Shown here: one piece after another, positions 1 to 5,320 of the stretch
Layout: every line of letters starts with the position of its first letter
How positions within the stretch are numbered: the first letter of the stretch is position 1
Position numbers and translations under genes: made by a program
The notes under the pieces: model-generated
What the model was told of the DNA's origin: nothing
Database searches by the model: none
Seen by the model: the letters and a program-made list of their open reading frames with translations, nothing else
DNA from: Bacillota bacterium
GTDB taxonomy: Bacteria > Bacillota > Clostridia > Clostridiales > Clostridiaceae
Assembly: GCA_030706065.1 (NCBI GenBank)
Contig: JAUZPH010000293.1
Coordinates: 1-5,320, forward strand
Reading direction: 5' to 3'
Length of the DNA: 5,320 bases

Positions 1-17
1 ATTTTGATAATCAAAAT
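1..17. promoter_or_regulatory. 17-bp perfect palindrome, candidate operator
   Basis: The sequence ATTTTGATAATCAAAAT reads as two 8-bp arms (1-8 and 10-17) around a single central A. It lies 37 nt before the preferred SDR start codon, in the AT-rich leader where the promoter should be. A TATGAT hexamer at 22-27 could be a -10 box, in which case the palindrome would overlap the spacer and be well placed for a repressor, but the -35 box would fall off the window. No regulator family is assigned. Perfect palindromes of this size do arise by chance in AT-rich DNA, and the window edge hides its context. Confidence 0.35.
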
Positions 18-38
18 AAATTATGATATTCTATACAT

Positions 39-45
39 AAGGGAG
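39..45 (+). promoter_or_regulatory. Ribosome binding site deciding the SDR start
   Basis: AAGGGAG sits 8 nt before the ATG at 54, which is ideal Shine-Dalgarno spacing. The longer reading frame could open at GTG 45, but that codon overlaps this site and has no purine-rich sequence at useful spacing upstream. The ATG at 54 is therefore preferred, giving a protein three residues shorter. Confidence 0.75.
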
Positions 46-53
46 TGTGGGAA

Positions 54-995
54 ATGGAGGAAGATAGAAAGGTCGTACTTGTGACCGGAGCCTCATCAGG
101 TATAGGTAAAGCAACTGCAATTTACCTGTCAGAGAGGGGAATCAAGGTGTACGGTACAAGCCGTAATCCGAATGTGGGCAGTAAACAGGACAATGCAGGT
201 GTACATATGATTAAAATGGACGCCACTGAGGCCGCTGCGGACAGTGAACTGGACGGCTCGGGTGTACACATGTTGAAAATGGACGTGACTGATGCAGCCT
301 CTGTTAAAAATGCGATAAGCGAGGTGATGAGAAGGGAAAACAGGATCGATGCAGTATTCAATAACGCAGGCTCCGGAATCTCAGGGGCACTGGAGGACAC
401 TAACCTTGAAGAGTTCAAGGAGCTTTTTGAGGCTAACTTCTTCGGCATGGTCAGGGTGGTAAATGAAGTTCTGCCGCATATGAGAAAAGCAGGAAAAGGC
501 ATTGTCATAAACAGTTCCTCTATCGGTGGAGTAATAGGCCTGCCCTATCAGGGTGTTTACAGCAGTACCAAATTTGCCGTGGAAGGCTACAGCGAAGCCC
601 TCAGCAAGGAGGTGAAGAGGTTTGGTATAAAAGTCTGCATGGTTGAACCAGGAGATTTCAGAACGGGATTTACAGCCAGCAGGCGTTTTTCAAAAGCTAC
701 ATCCAAGGACTCAGCTTACTATGAAGATTTTTTAAAGACCGTGTCTGCATTTGAGAAGGATGAATTAAATGGATGCAATCCAAAGATGATTGGTAAAGTG
801 ATTTTCAGGATTGTAAACAGTAAGAGACCAAGGCTCAGGTATCCTGTGGGAATGGTTTTCCAGAAAATTATATTATTTATGAAGAAGTTCCTCCCGGGAA
901 GATTCTATGAGAAACTTATTATTTTCTATTACATGGGAAGAGGGATACAAACGAACAAGGAAATGGAAAGAGTAGATAAAAGGCTGAACCTGTAG
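54..995 (+). CDS. Short-chain dehydrogenase/reductase (SDR), probable reductase of an aminoketone intermediate
   Basis: A classical NAD(P)-dependent SDR of 313 residues, counted from ATG 54. Visible motifs: the cofactor loop TGASSGIG (11-18), the adenine-pocket DVTD (77-80), NNAG (103-106), Asn128 in the EANFFG helix, Ser in INSSSIGG (about 155-156), YSSTK with Tyr169 and Lys173, and VEPGDFRT (197-204). The catalytic Asn-Ser-Tyr-Lys set is complete, so the enzyme should be active. The arginine after the second strand (TSR, 35-37) suggests NADPH preference. It is longer than a minimal SDR (about 250 residues). The C-terminal part (about 258-300) is rich in basic and hydrophobic residues and could lie against the membrane, though no clear transmembrane segment is seen. 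An odd feature is a 21-residue tandem duplication at about 43-82. The 27-nt gap to the next gene indicates co-transcription. By context it probably reduces the ketone made by the downstream synthase, as 3-ketosphinganine reductase does, but SDR motifs alone do not set the substrate. Confidence 0.93.
   Translation: MEEDRKVVLVTGASSGIGKATAIYLSERGIKVYGTSRNPNVGSKQDNAGVHMIKMDATEAAADSELDGSGVHMLKMDVTDAASVKNAISEVMRRENRIDAVFNNAGSGISGALEDTNLEEFKELFEANFFGMVRVVNEVLPHMRKAGKGIVINSSSIGGVIGLPYQGVYSSTKFAVEGYSEALSKEVKRFGIKVCMVEPGDFRTGFTASRRFSKATSKDSAYYEDFLKTVSAFEKDELNGCNPKMIGKVIFRIVNSKRPRLRYPVGMVFQKIILFMKKFLPGRFYEKLIIFYYMGRGIQTNKEMERVDKRLNL
180..299 (+). repeat. In-frame 21-codon tandem duplication inside the SDR gene
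   Basis: Two copies lie at 180-236 and 243-299 with a period of exactly 63 bp. The proteins align as SKQDNAGVHMIKMDATEAA and SELDGSGVHMLKMDVTDAA, and the DNA is also clearly alike around GGTGTACA(T/C)ATG and AAAATGGACG. The copied piece covers the third beta strand and the DxT(D/E) adenine-binding motif of the Rossmann fold. The second copy keeps the canonical DVTD, so it is probably the working one. The first copy would form an extra loop after the second strand. Because the period is a multiple of three, the frame is kept. Confidence 0.9.
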
Positions 996-1022
996 CAATT
1001 TTTTATCTGGAGGTTTGTAATT

Positions 1023-4000
1023 ATGTTAAACTCGTTTGAAAAGATTGATACGTTAAAGAAATCCTCAAAGGATTTCAGAAATATCTTTGAAATCATGATG
1101 GATAACGATGGCGCTGCCTGTGAATTTCAGGAAATGGGCCAGATAGTAAAATGGACTTATAGTGATTATAAAAATAAGATTAACAAATCAGCTGCAAGGC
1201 TGGCAAAGCTTACTTCAGAAATAAGCAGAGACTCATACATAGCCTTAAAGATGGCCAATTCGCCCTGGTGGCCGATAATGTTCTGGGCTATCATGATGGC
1301 CGGATATAAACCTCTTCTGGTTGATGCATCTCTCAATGAGGAGATGACAGCATACCTGATGAAGCAGTCCGGTGCGAAGATGATTATATCAAAGCCCTTT
1401 GAGCTGGATGAAAAGGAGGATAGCAAATTCATACCCCGGTGGGCAAATGAATTTGCACTTTGTACCTCTGGCACGACTGCTTCCAGCAAGATATACTATT
1501 ATACCGGTGAAGCGGTGTGCTACCAGTTGTTCAGTACCGGAAGGCTGCTTAAGGAGAGCAAAAGAATGGCTCCAAAGCCTGGAGACAAGGTGCTGGCTTT
1601 CCTTCCTTTACACCATATCTTCGGTTTTTTGGCTTCCTACATGTGGTATTGTTTCCATGGAGCAACCCTTGTATATATAAAGGATAGAGCGCCGGAGACA
1701 ATTTTGGAGGCCTGCAGGAAGCATGAGGTAACCCACATAACTACTGTGCCGCTGCTTCCAAATAACATCGCAAAATCAATATTGAGGAAGGTAGAACAGG
1801 CACCTGCCGGCAAGAGAAGGTTATTTAAAACCATGGTTAATGCAAGCATCTTCCTTCAAAGGATCAATACGAAACTGGGACTCAAGGCCGGGCAGGTAAT
1901 GTTTAAGAGTGCCCTTAAAAATCTCATGGGGCCTCAAGTAAAGTGTATTATAAGCGGCGGCAGCCATATTCCATATGAAACCCTGAAGCTTATAAATGCC
2001 ATAGGTTATTTTGTAACCAGCGGATACGGCATGACAGAGGTTGGAATAACTTCTGTGGAGACCAGTGAGAGTATTGGAAGGAGATTATCAGGGTCTGTGG
2101 GGACTTCTCTCGATTATATTGAGTATAAGGTAGAGGATGGAGAAGAAGTAGGCGGGCTGCTGGTAAGCGGAAAGGCAATACACAGCGGAAGGCTTATAAA
2201 TGGGAAGGCTCTACCTGCGGAAGTTGATGACCAGGGCTGGTTTGTAACTGGAGATATCGGAAGAGTGCGTAACGGAAAGCTCTGGATAGAAGGCAGAATA
2301 AAGGATATCATTGTCAACGAATCCGGAGAGAATGTTTATCCCGATGAACTGGAGGACTACTTTGACGGTCTTCCGCTGCATACACAGCTTTCTATACTGG
2401 GAACTCAAAAGGACGAAAACTATGAATATATAACTCTTGTGCTGAGTATACCGAAGTATGACCTTGTAGAAGAGAACTACGCAAAACTCAGGAATGCAAT
2501 TATAAGAATAAACGGAAGCCTTCCGGTGATGAAACGGATAAACAAGGCATACCTCACAAGTGAACCGCTTCCTGTGGTAAACGGAATCAAGGTCAAGAGA
2601 ATTCAGCTTAGGAAGATGATTGAAAACAAGGGAATATCCCTTGTTGAGCTGGACCTCAAAGGGGAAGGCTACGAGGTTATGGAGGTTGTCAAGAAGAGCG
2701 TAAATATCGAGGAAGTGCATAAAAAGGAATTTGAGGAGATAAAAGGCCAGATAAGAAGCGCCTTCAGCGAGGTGCTCCACCTTCCGGAAGACAGTATAGG
2801 AGACAATGACCATTTCATAGATGACCTTGGCGGAGACAGTTTGTCAAGTATAAGCCTTTTAGTGAAGGTTGAAGAGAATTTCGGTATTGTGATTCCCGAT
2901 TCGGAATACTATAACTGTACAAATGTAAACAATCTGGCATCTCTAATACTTAAAAAATCAAAGGGAATAAAAGACTTTGAGGACGCAGCAGCGGCGATAG
3001 AGAAGGTGAACCCGGTTACCTCCTTTGAAAAATCAAGGGAATACCAGTCTTTCCTGTTAAGGCGAAAGGCTGCCGAGGAAATAGGAAACCCCTACTTCAT
3101 ATGTCATGATTCAACAGTAAGAGATGTTTCAAGACTAAACGGAGAAAGAGAAATACTGCACTTCGGTTCCTATAACTATATAGGCATGTCGGGACATCCG
3201 GAAACCATACAGGCAGCAAAGGATGCAGCTAGCAAGTACGGGACTTCTGCCAGCGGGAGCAGAATACTGGCGGGAGAAAAGCACCTGTATCAGGAACTGG
3301 AGGCAAAGATTGCAAAGTGGAAGCATGCAGAGGATGCAATAGTTCTGGTAGGAGGCCACTCTACAAACGTAACCTTTGTAGGAAACTTCTGCAGTGAAAA
3401 GGACATAATCCTCTATGATGCATTATCACATAACTCTGTAGCCCAGGGCTGTCAGCTTTCAAAGAGTGATGCAAAGGCTTTCCCGCATAATGATTTTGTT
3501 GCCTTGGAGAGCATTCTTAAGAATGTAAGGCCAAGATACGAGAAGATACTCGTGATAGTTGAAGGGGTTTATTCCATGGACGGTGATATTGCACCGATAC
3601 CGGAATTCGTAAAGCTCAAAAAGAAATATGGTTTCTTCCTCATGGTAGATGAAGCTCACTCAGCCTGCGTTATCGGTGAACACGGCGGTGGAGTTGATGA
3701 GTACTTTGGACTGGATCCTTATGACATTGACATAAAGATGGGTACCCTTTCAAAGGGACTGGGAACCTGTGGAGGCTACCTTGCAGGAAGAAAGACTCTC
3801 ATTGAATACTTGAAATACAATGTACCGGGTTTTGTATTCTCCGTTGGCATCAATACTCCTTCAGCGGCTGCTACCCTTAGTGCCCTGGAGATATTGGAAA
3901 GAGATAATTCGCCGGTTCAGAGACTCCATAAAAATATTGAAGTGTTTATGAGAGAAGCTCACAAGCGGGGGCTGGATACCTGTCTTGCAGGAGAAACAGC

Positions 4001-4250
4001 AATAATACCCATTATGGTAGGAGAAGATGAGGATGCCTTCCTTATAAGCAATGTCATGCTGGAGAGGGGAATATTCGTACCTCCGGCTGTTTATCCTGCA
4101 GTACCCCGGGGCCAGGCAAGGCTGAGGTTCTGTGTAATAAGTGAGCACAAGGAAGAACAGATAATAAGAACTCTTGATACACTGATGGAAATTGCAAAGG
4201 AACACAGGATCGACCTCAGTAAAAAAGAAGAGGAAGAAGAAGTGGTGTAG
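1023..4250 (+). CDS. Trifunctional acyl-AMP ligase / acyl carrier protein / alpha-oxoamine synthase fusion
   Basis: A 1075-residue fusion with three modules. (1) Acyl-adenylating ligase, about 15-535: P-loop CTSGTTASSK (147-156), GYGMTE (334-339), WFVTGD (406-411), EGRIKD (423-428), and a C-terminal subdomain ending NGIKVKR (520-526) with the likely catalytic Lys at 523 or 525. (2) Acyl carrier protein, about 566-645: DLGGDSL (601-607), with Ser606 (codon 2838-2840) as the phosphopantetheine site. (3) PLP-dependent alpha-oxoamine synthase, about 670-1060: SYNYIGMSGHP (716-726), GTSASGSRILAG (740-751), His803 over the cofactor ring, VDEAHS (875-880) with Asp876 and His879, GTLSKG with PLP Lys911 (codon 3753-3755), and RLRFCVISEH (1033-1042). 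Known family chemistry is decarboxylative condensation of an acyl thioester with an amino acid, as in serine palmitoyltransferase, AONS and KBL. The inferred sequence is that the ligase loads an acid on the ACP and the synthase joins it to an amino acid, releasing an alpha-aminoketone; no thioesterase is present or needed. All key residues are present. The start is supported by TGGAGG (1008-1013), 9 nt upstream. The tail (KKEEEEEVV) is a charged low-complexity end. No signal peptide is seen, so it should be cytoplasmic. It must be activated by a phosphopantetheinyl transferase encoded elsewhere. Substrates are unknown. Confidence 0.95.
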   Translation: MLNSFEKIDTLKKSSKDFRNIFEIMMDNDGAACEFQEMGQIVKWTYSDYKNKINKSAARLAKLTSEISRDSYIALKMANSPWWPIMFWAIMMAGYKPLLVDASLNEEMTAYLMKQSGAKMIISKPFELDEKEDSKFIPRWANEFALCTSGTTASSKIYYYTGEAVCYQLFSTGRLLKESKRMAPKPGDKVLAFLPLHHIFGFLASYMWYCFHGATLVYIKDRAPETILEACRKHEVTHITTVPLLPNNIAKSILRKVEQAPAGKRRLFKTMVNASIFLQRINTKLGLKAGQVMFKSALKNLMGPQVKCIISGGSHIPYETLKLINAIGYFVTSGYGMTEVGITSVETSESIGRRLSGSVGTSLDYIEYKVEDGEEVGGLLVSGKAIHSGRLINGKALPAEVDDQGWFVTGDIGRVRNGKLWIEGRIKDIIVNESGENVYPDELEDYFDGLPLHTQLSILGTQKDENYEYITLVLSIPKYDLVEENYAKLRNAIIRINGSLPVMKRINKAYLTSEPLPVVNGIKVKRIQLRKMIENKGISLVELDLKGEGYEVMEVVKKSVNIEEVHKKEFEEIKGQIRSAFSEVLHLPEDSIGDNDHFIDDLGGDSLSSISLLVKVEENFGIVIPDSEYYNCTNVNNLASLILKKSKGIKDFEDAAAAIEKVNPVTSFEKSREYQSFLLRRKAAEEIGNPYFICHDSTVRDVSRLNGEREILHFGSYNYIGMSGHPETIQAAKDAASKYGTSASGSRILAGEKHLYQELEAKIAKWKHAEDAIVLVGGHSTNVTFVGNFCSEKDIILYDALSHNSVAQGCQLSKSDAKAFPHNDFVALESILKNVRPRYEKILVIVEGVYSMDGDIAPIPEFVKLKKKYGFFLMVDEAHSACVIGEHGGGVDEYFGLDPYDIDIKMGTLSKGLGTCGGYLAGRKTLIEYLKYNVPGFVFSVGINTPSAAATLSALEILERDNSPVQRLHKNIEVFMREAHKRGLDTCLAGETAIIPIMVGEDEDAFLISNVMLERGIFVPPAVYPAVPRGQARLRFCVISEHKEEQIIRTLDTLMEIAKEHRIDLSKKEEEEEVV

Positions 4251-4262
4251 AAAGTATACACG

Positions 4263-4359
4263 GATGTGTGACTTTATATTTAAATTTATAACTTTGGAAA
4301 AATTTGTGAAGATTCGATATTTTCTAAAGTGAATGAGTTAATGATTACAGTCACACATC
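4263..4359. repeat. 97-bp element bounded by 11-bp perfect inverted repeats, copy 1
   Basis: The ends are GATGTGTGACT (4263-4273) and AGTCACACATC (4349-4359), perfect inverted repeats. Inside is a second 11-bp stem, 4291-4301 with 4320-4330, containing one G-T pair and an 18-nt loop. The first 72 bp match the sequence at 5241-5312 without gaps at 60 of 72 positions (hand count), and the similarity starts at the first base of the inverted repeat. The element has no reading frame of note and starts 13 nt after the synthase stop codon. It is either a small non-autonomous mobile element (MITE-like) or a repeated structured RNA/3' UTR element. No convincing target-site duplication is seen. Confidence 0.65.
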
Positions 4360-4366
4360 TACAACG

Positions 4367-4398
4367 AAAGGCGCGGATTTTGCCGCGCCTTTTATTTT
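4367..4398 (+). terminator. Intrinsic terminator of the SDR-synthase operon
   Basis: A 10-bp perfect stem (AAAGGCGCGG at 4367-4376 with CCGCGCCTTT at 4383-4392) closes a 6-nt loop and runs into TTTTATTTT on the plus strand. The seven G-C pairs stand out against the AT-rich surroundings. The gene on the other strand ends 18 nt beyond, so the hairpin may also stop convergent transcripts, but the minus-strand U tract (TTTCGTTGT) is weaker. Confidence 0.92.
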
Positions 4399-4415
4399 GT
4401 GAATGTTTTTACTTT

Positions 4416-5069
4416 TTATAGAATAAGCCTTTTAAAAGTATCTATGTTTTTTTCAATTTCACCATTTTTAAAGATGCTGGAGCCGGATACGAGTATATCC
4501 ACACCACAGGAGGCTACCCTCTCACAGTTTTTTTCCGTTACTCCGCCGTCTATGCTTATCTCATAAGAGTAACCCAGTCTTTCTCTAATTTCTTTAAGAT
4601 CTCTTACCTTTTCCAGAGTGTATTCTATCAGAACCTGCCCCCCGAAGCCGGGATTAACACTCATTACAAGCACAAGATCAACCATTGGGAGCACATGCTC
4701 CAAAAGGGATATTGGAGTGGATGGATTAAGGGCAATACCGGCTTTGATATTAAAGCTTTTTATGTATTGAATCAACCTGTCTAAATGGGTTTCGCTTTCA
4801 TAGTGAACAGTAATGCAGTCGGCTCCAACCTTGACGAATTTTTCAATGTACCTTGAAGGTTCAGCTATCATGAGGTGTACGTCAAAAGGCAGCGATGTAC
4901 ATGGCCTCAAAGAGCGTATCACCGGAAAGCCTATGGAGATATTAGGTACAAAATTTCCGTCCATTATATCGATATGTACGTAGTCCGCCCCTGCCTTTTC
5001 CAGCAGCTTTACCTGTTCACCCAGGTTTGCAAAATCAGCTGATAAAATAGATGGTGCAAGTTTAGTCAT
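4416..5069 (-). CDS. rpe: Ribulose-phosphate 3-epimerase
   Basis: Interconverts D-ribulose 5-phosphate and D-xylulose 5-phosphate in the cytoplasm, in the pentose phosphate pathway. The 217 residues form the usual full-length TIM barrel of this family (about 220). Signature motifs: MTKLAPSILSADF (1-13), HIDIMDG (32-38), FDVHLMI (62-68), NPGFGGQ (139-145), SIDGGV (172-177) and a phosphate-binding end VSGSSIF (194-200). By family comparison His32, Asp34, His65 and Asp174 bind the metal, and Asp34 and Asp174 are the acid-base pair. The frame stays open ten codons further upstream (to 5099), but the start at 5069 is chosen because the protein then begins exactly where the family does and GGAGGG lies 8 nt before it. 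It converges on the synthase gene and shares the short terminator region with it. It is a housekeeping gene with no evident role in the neighbouring lipid-like pathway. Confidence 0.97.
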   Translation of the reverse strand: MTKLAPSILSADFANLGEQVKLLEKAGADYVHIDIMDGNFVPNISIGFPVIRSLRPCTSLPFDVHLMIAEPSRYIEKFVKVGADCITVHYESETHLDRLIQYIKSFNIKAGIALNPSTPISLLEHVLPMVDLVLVMSVNPGFGGQVLIEYTLEKVRDLKEIRERLGYSYEISIDGGVTEKNCERVASCGVDILVSGSSIFKNGEIEKNIDTFKRLIL

Positions 5070-5077
5070 AACAAAAC

Positions 5078-5083
5078 CCTCCA
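5078..5083 (-). promoter_or_regulatory. Ribosome binding site deciding the rpe start
   Basis: CCCTCC on the plus strand reads GGAGGG on the coding strand and is 8 nt before the ATG at 5069-5067. It excludes the upstream in-frame ATG at 5099, which would place this site inside the coding region and add ten residues that the family lacks. No convincing -10/-35 pair was found further upstream. Confidence 0.85.
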
Positions 5084-5113
5084 AATTACAGATAATCATT
5101 CGAAAATGTTTCC

Positions 5114-5239
5114 AGATAGAACCCTAAAGGTTTATTACATTCTGCCGACGCAATAATCCATGAAGATTGGATGTTTCGCTCGGCACTGGATATTTTACTT
5201 CGTAAAAATCCTTAGTAAGACTTTTAATGGGTTCTATAT
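5114..5239. other. Nested inverted-repeat region, possible structured leader or small element
   Basis: The outer arms AGATAGAACCC (5114-5124) and GGGTTCTATAT (5229-5239) pair over 11 bp with one mismatch. Inside are TGCCGA/TCGGCA (5143-5148 with 5180-5185), ATCCA/TGGAT (5156-5160 with 5168-5172, 7-nt loop), and TTTTAC/GTAAAA (5193-5198 with 5202-5207, 3-nt loop). All are compatible with one branched fold: a closing stem, a main arm and a side hairpin. It lies 45 nt upstream of the rpe start, so on the minus strand it could be the rpe leader. I do not recognise a known riboswitch or T-box in it. The short stems are individually weak, so the fold is a hypothesis. Confidence 0.4.
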
Positions 5240-5240
5240 A

Positions 5241-5320
5241 GATGTGTGAGTTTATAATTGAATTTATCACCTTGGAAAAATCGTTGAAGCTTCGATATTT
5301 TCTCAGGCGAATACTAAAGG
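5241..5320. repeat. Copy 2 of the inverted-repeat element, cut by the window end
   Basis: Positions 5241-5312 align without gaps to 4263-4334 (60 of 72 identical by hand count), starting with GATGTGTGA, the same end as copy 1. The inner stem is kept in part: 5269-5279 faces 5298-5308, with one pair changed from T-A to C-G and two pairs lost. Its own loop gains ATCG/CGAT pairing. If it has the same length as copy 1, its right inverted repeat would lie at about 5327-5337, just outside the window. The last 8 bases show no clear match to copy 1. Confidence 0.65.

Noticed and set aside
45..53. GTG 45 as the SDR start, giving an N-terminal MWE extension
   Set aside because: It overlaps the only good Shine-Dalgarno sequence, which is at ideal distance from ATG 54 instead.
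2211..2813. A 200-codon open frame on the minus strand inside the synthase gene
   Set aside because: It lies opposite conserved ligase and carrier-protein coding sequence, has no recognisable domain, and is explained as a shadow of the plus-strand codon bias.
4219..4247. Purine-only run at the 3' end of the synthase gene as a possible repeat tract or slippage site
   Set aside because: It encodes a short Lys/Glu-rich tail and the stop codon follows in frame. There is no evidence of frameshifting or a regular repeat unit.
4253..4366. Target-site duplication around the first repeat element (TACACG and TACAACG)
   Set aside because: The two flanks differ in length and are not at equal distance from the inverted-repeat ends, so this is probably chance similarity.
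5070..5099. Ten-residue N-terminal extension of the epimerase starting at ATG 5099
   Set aside because: The family begins at MTKLAPSILSADF, and the ribosome binding site would fall inside the extended coding region.
5160..5249. A 29-codon plus-strand frame (starts MKIGCFARHW, ends YIDV)
   Set aside because: It has no ribosome binding site, spans the hairpin region and runs into the repeat element. No sign of selection on the protein can be seen.

Overview
The window looks like chromosomal DNA from a Gram-positive, low-to-moderate GC bacterium, most likely a clostridial Firmicute. The clues are strong purine-rich Shine-Dalgarno sequences (AAGGGAG, TGGAGG, GGAGGG) at good spacing before each gene, AT-rich intergenic DNA, codon choice, and a Firmicute-like ribulose-phosphate 3-epimerase. 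I cannot name the species from sequence alone.

Layout: (1) 1-53, a short leader with a perfect 17-bp palindrome at the window edge. (2) 54-995 (+), a classical short-chain dehydrogenase/reductase (SDR) carrying an internal 21-codon tandem duplication. (3) 1023-4250 (+), 27 nt downstream and almost certainly in the same operon, a 1075-residue fusion of three modules: an acyl-adenylating ligase, an acyl carrier protein, and an alpha-oxoamine synthase (the PLP family of serine palmitoyltransferase, KBL and 8-amino-7-oxononanoate synthase). (4) 4251-4415, a convergent intergenic region with a 97-bp inverted-repeat-bounded element followed by a strong intrinsic terminator. (5) 4416-5069 (-), ribulose-phosphate 3-epimerase, a housekeeping gene. 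(6) 5070-5320, non-coding DNA upstream of the epimerase, holding a nested inverted-repeat region and, abutting it, a second cut-off copy of the element seen at 4263.

How the genes work together (inference): the ligase module would activate a carboxylic acid as acyl-AMP and load it on the in-cis carrier protein. The oxoamine synthase module would then condense the acyl thioester with an amino acid, losing CO2 and releasing an alpha-aminoketone without a thioesterase. The neighbouring SDR is well placed to reduce that ketone to a 1,2-amino alcohol. This is the chemical logic of sphingoid-base synthesis (serine palmitoyltransferase plus 3-ketosphinganine reductase) compressed into two genes, and also resembles alpha-aminoketone signal synthesis (CqsA-type). 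The acyl substrate, the amino acid and the final product cannot be read from the sequence. The epimerase is probably unrelated to this pathway.

The most notable observations are the two-gene aminoketone/amino-alcohol lipid system, the duplication inside the SDR nucleotide-binding fold, and a small repeated intergenic element with inverted-repeat ends and one compensatory base-pair change between its two copies.
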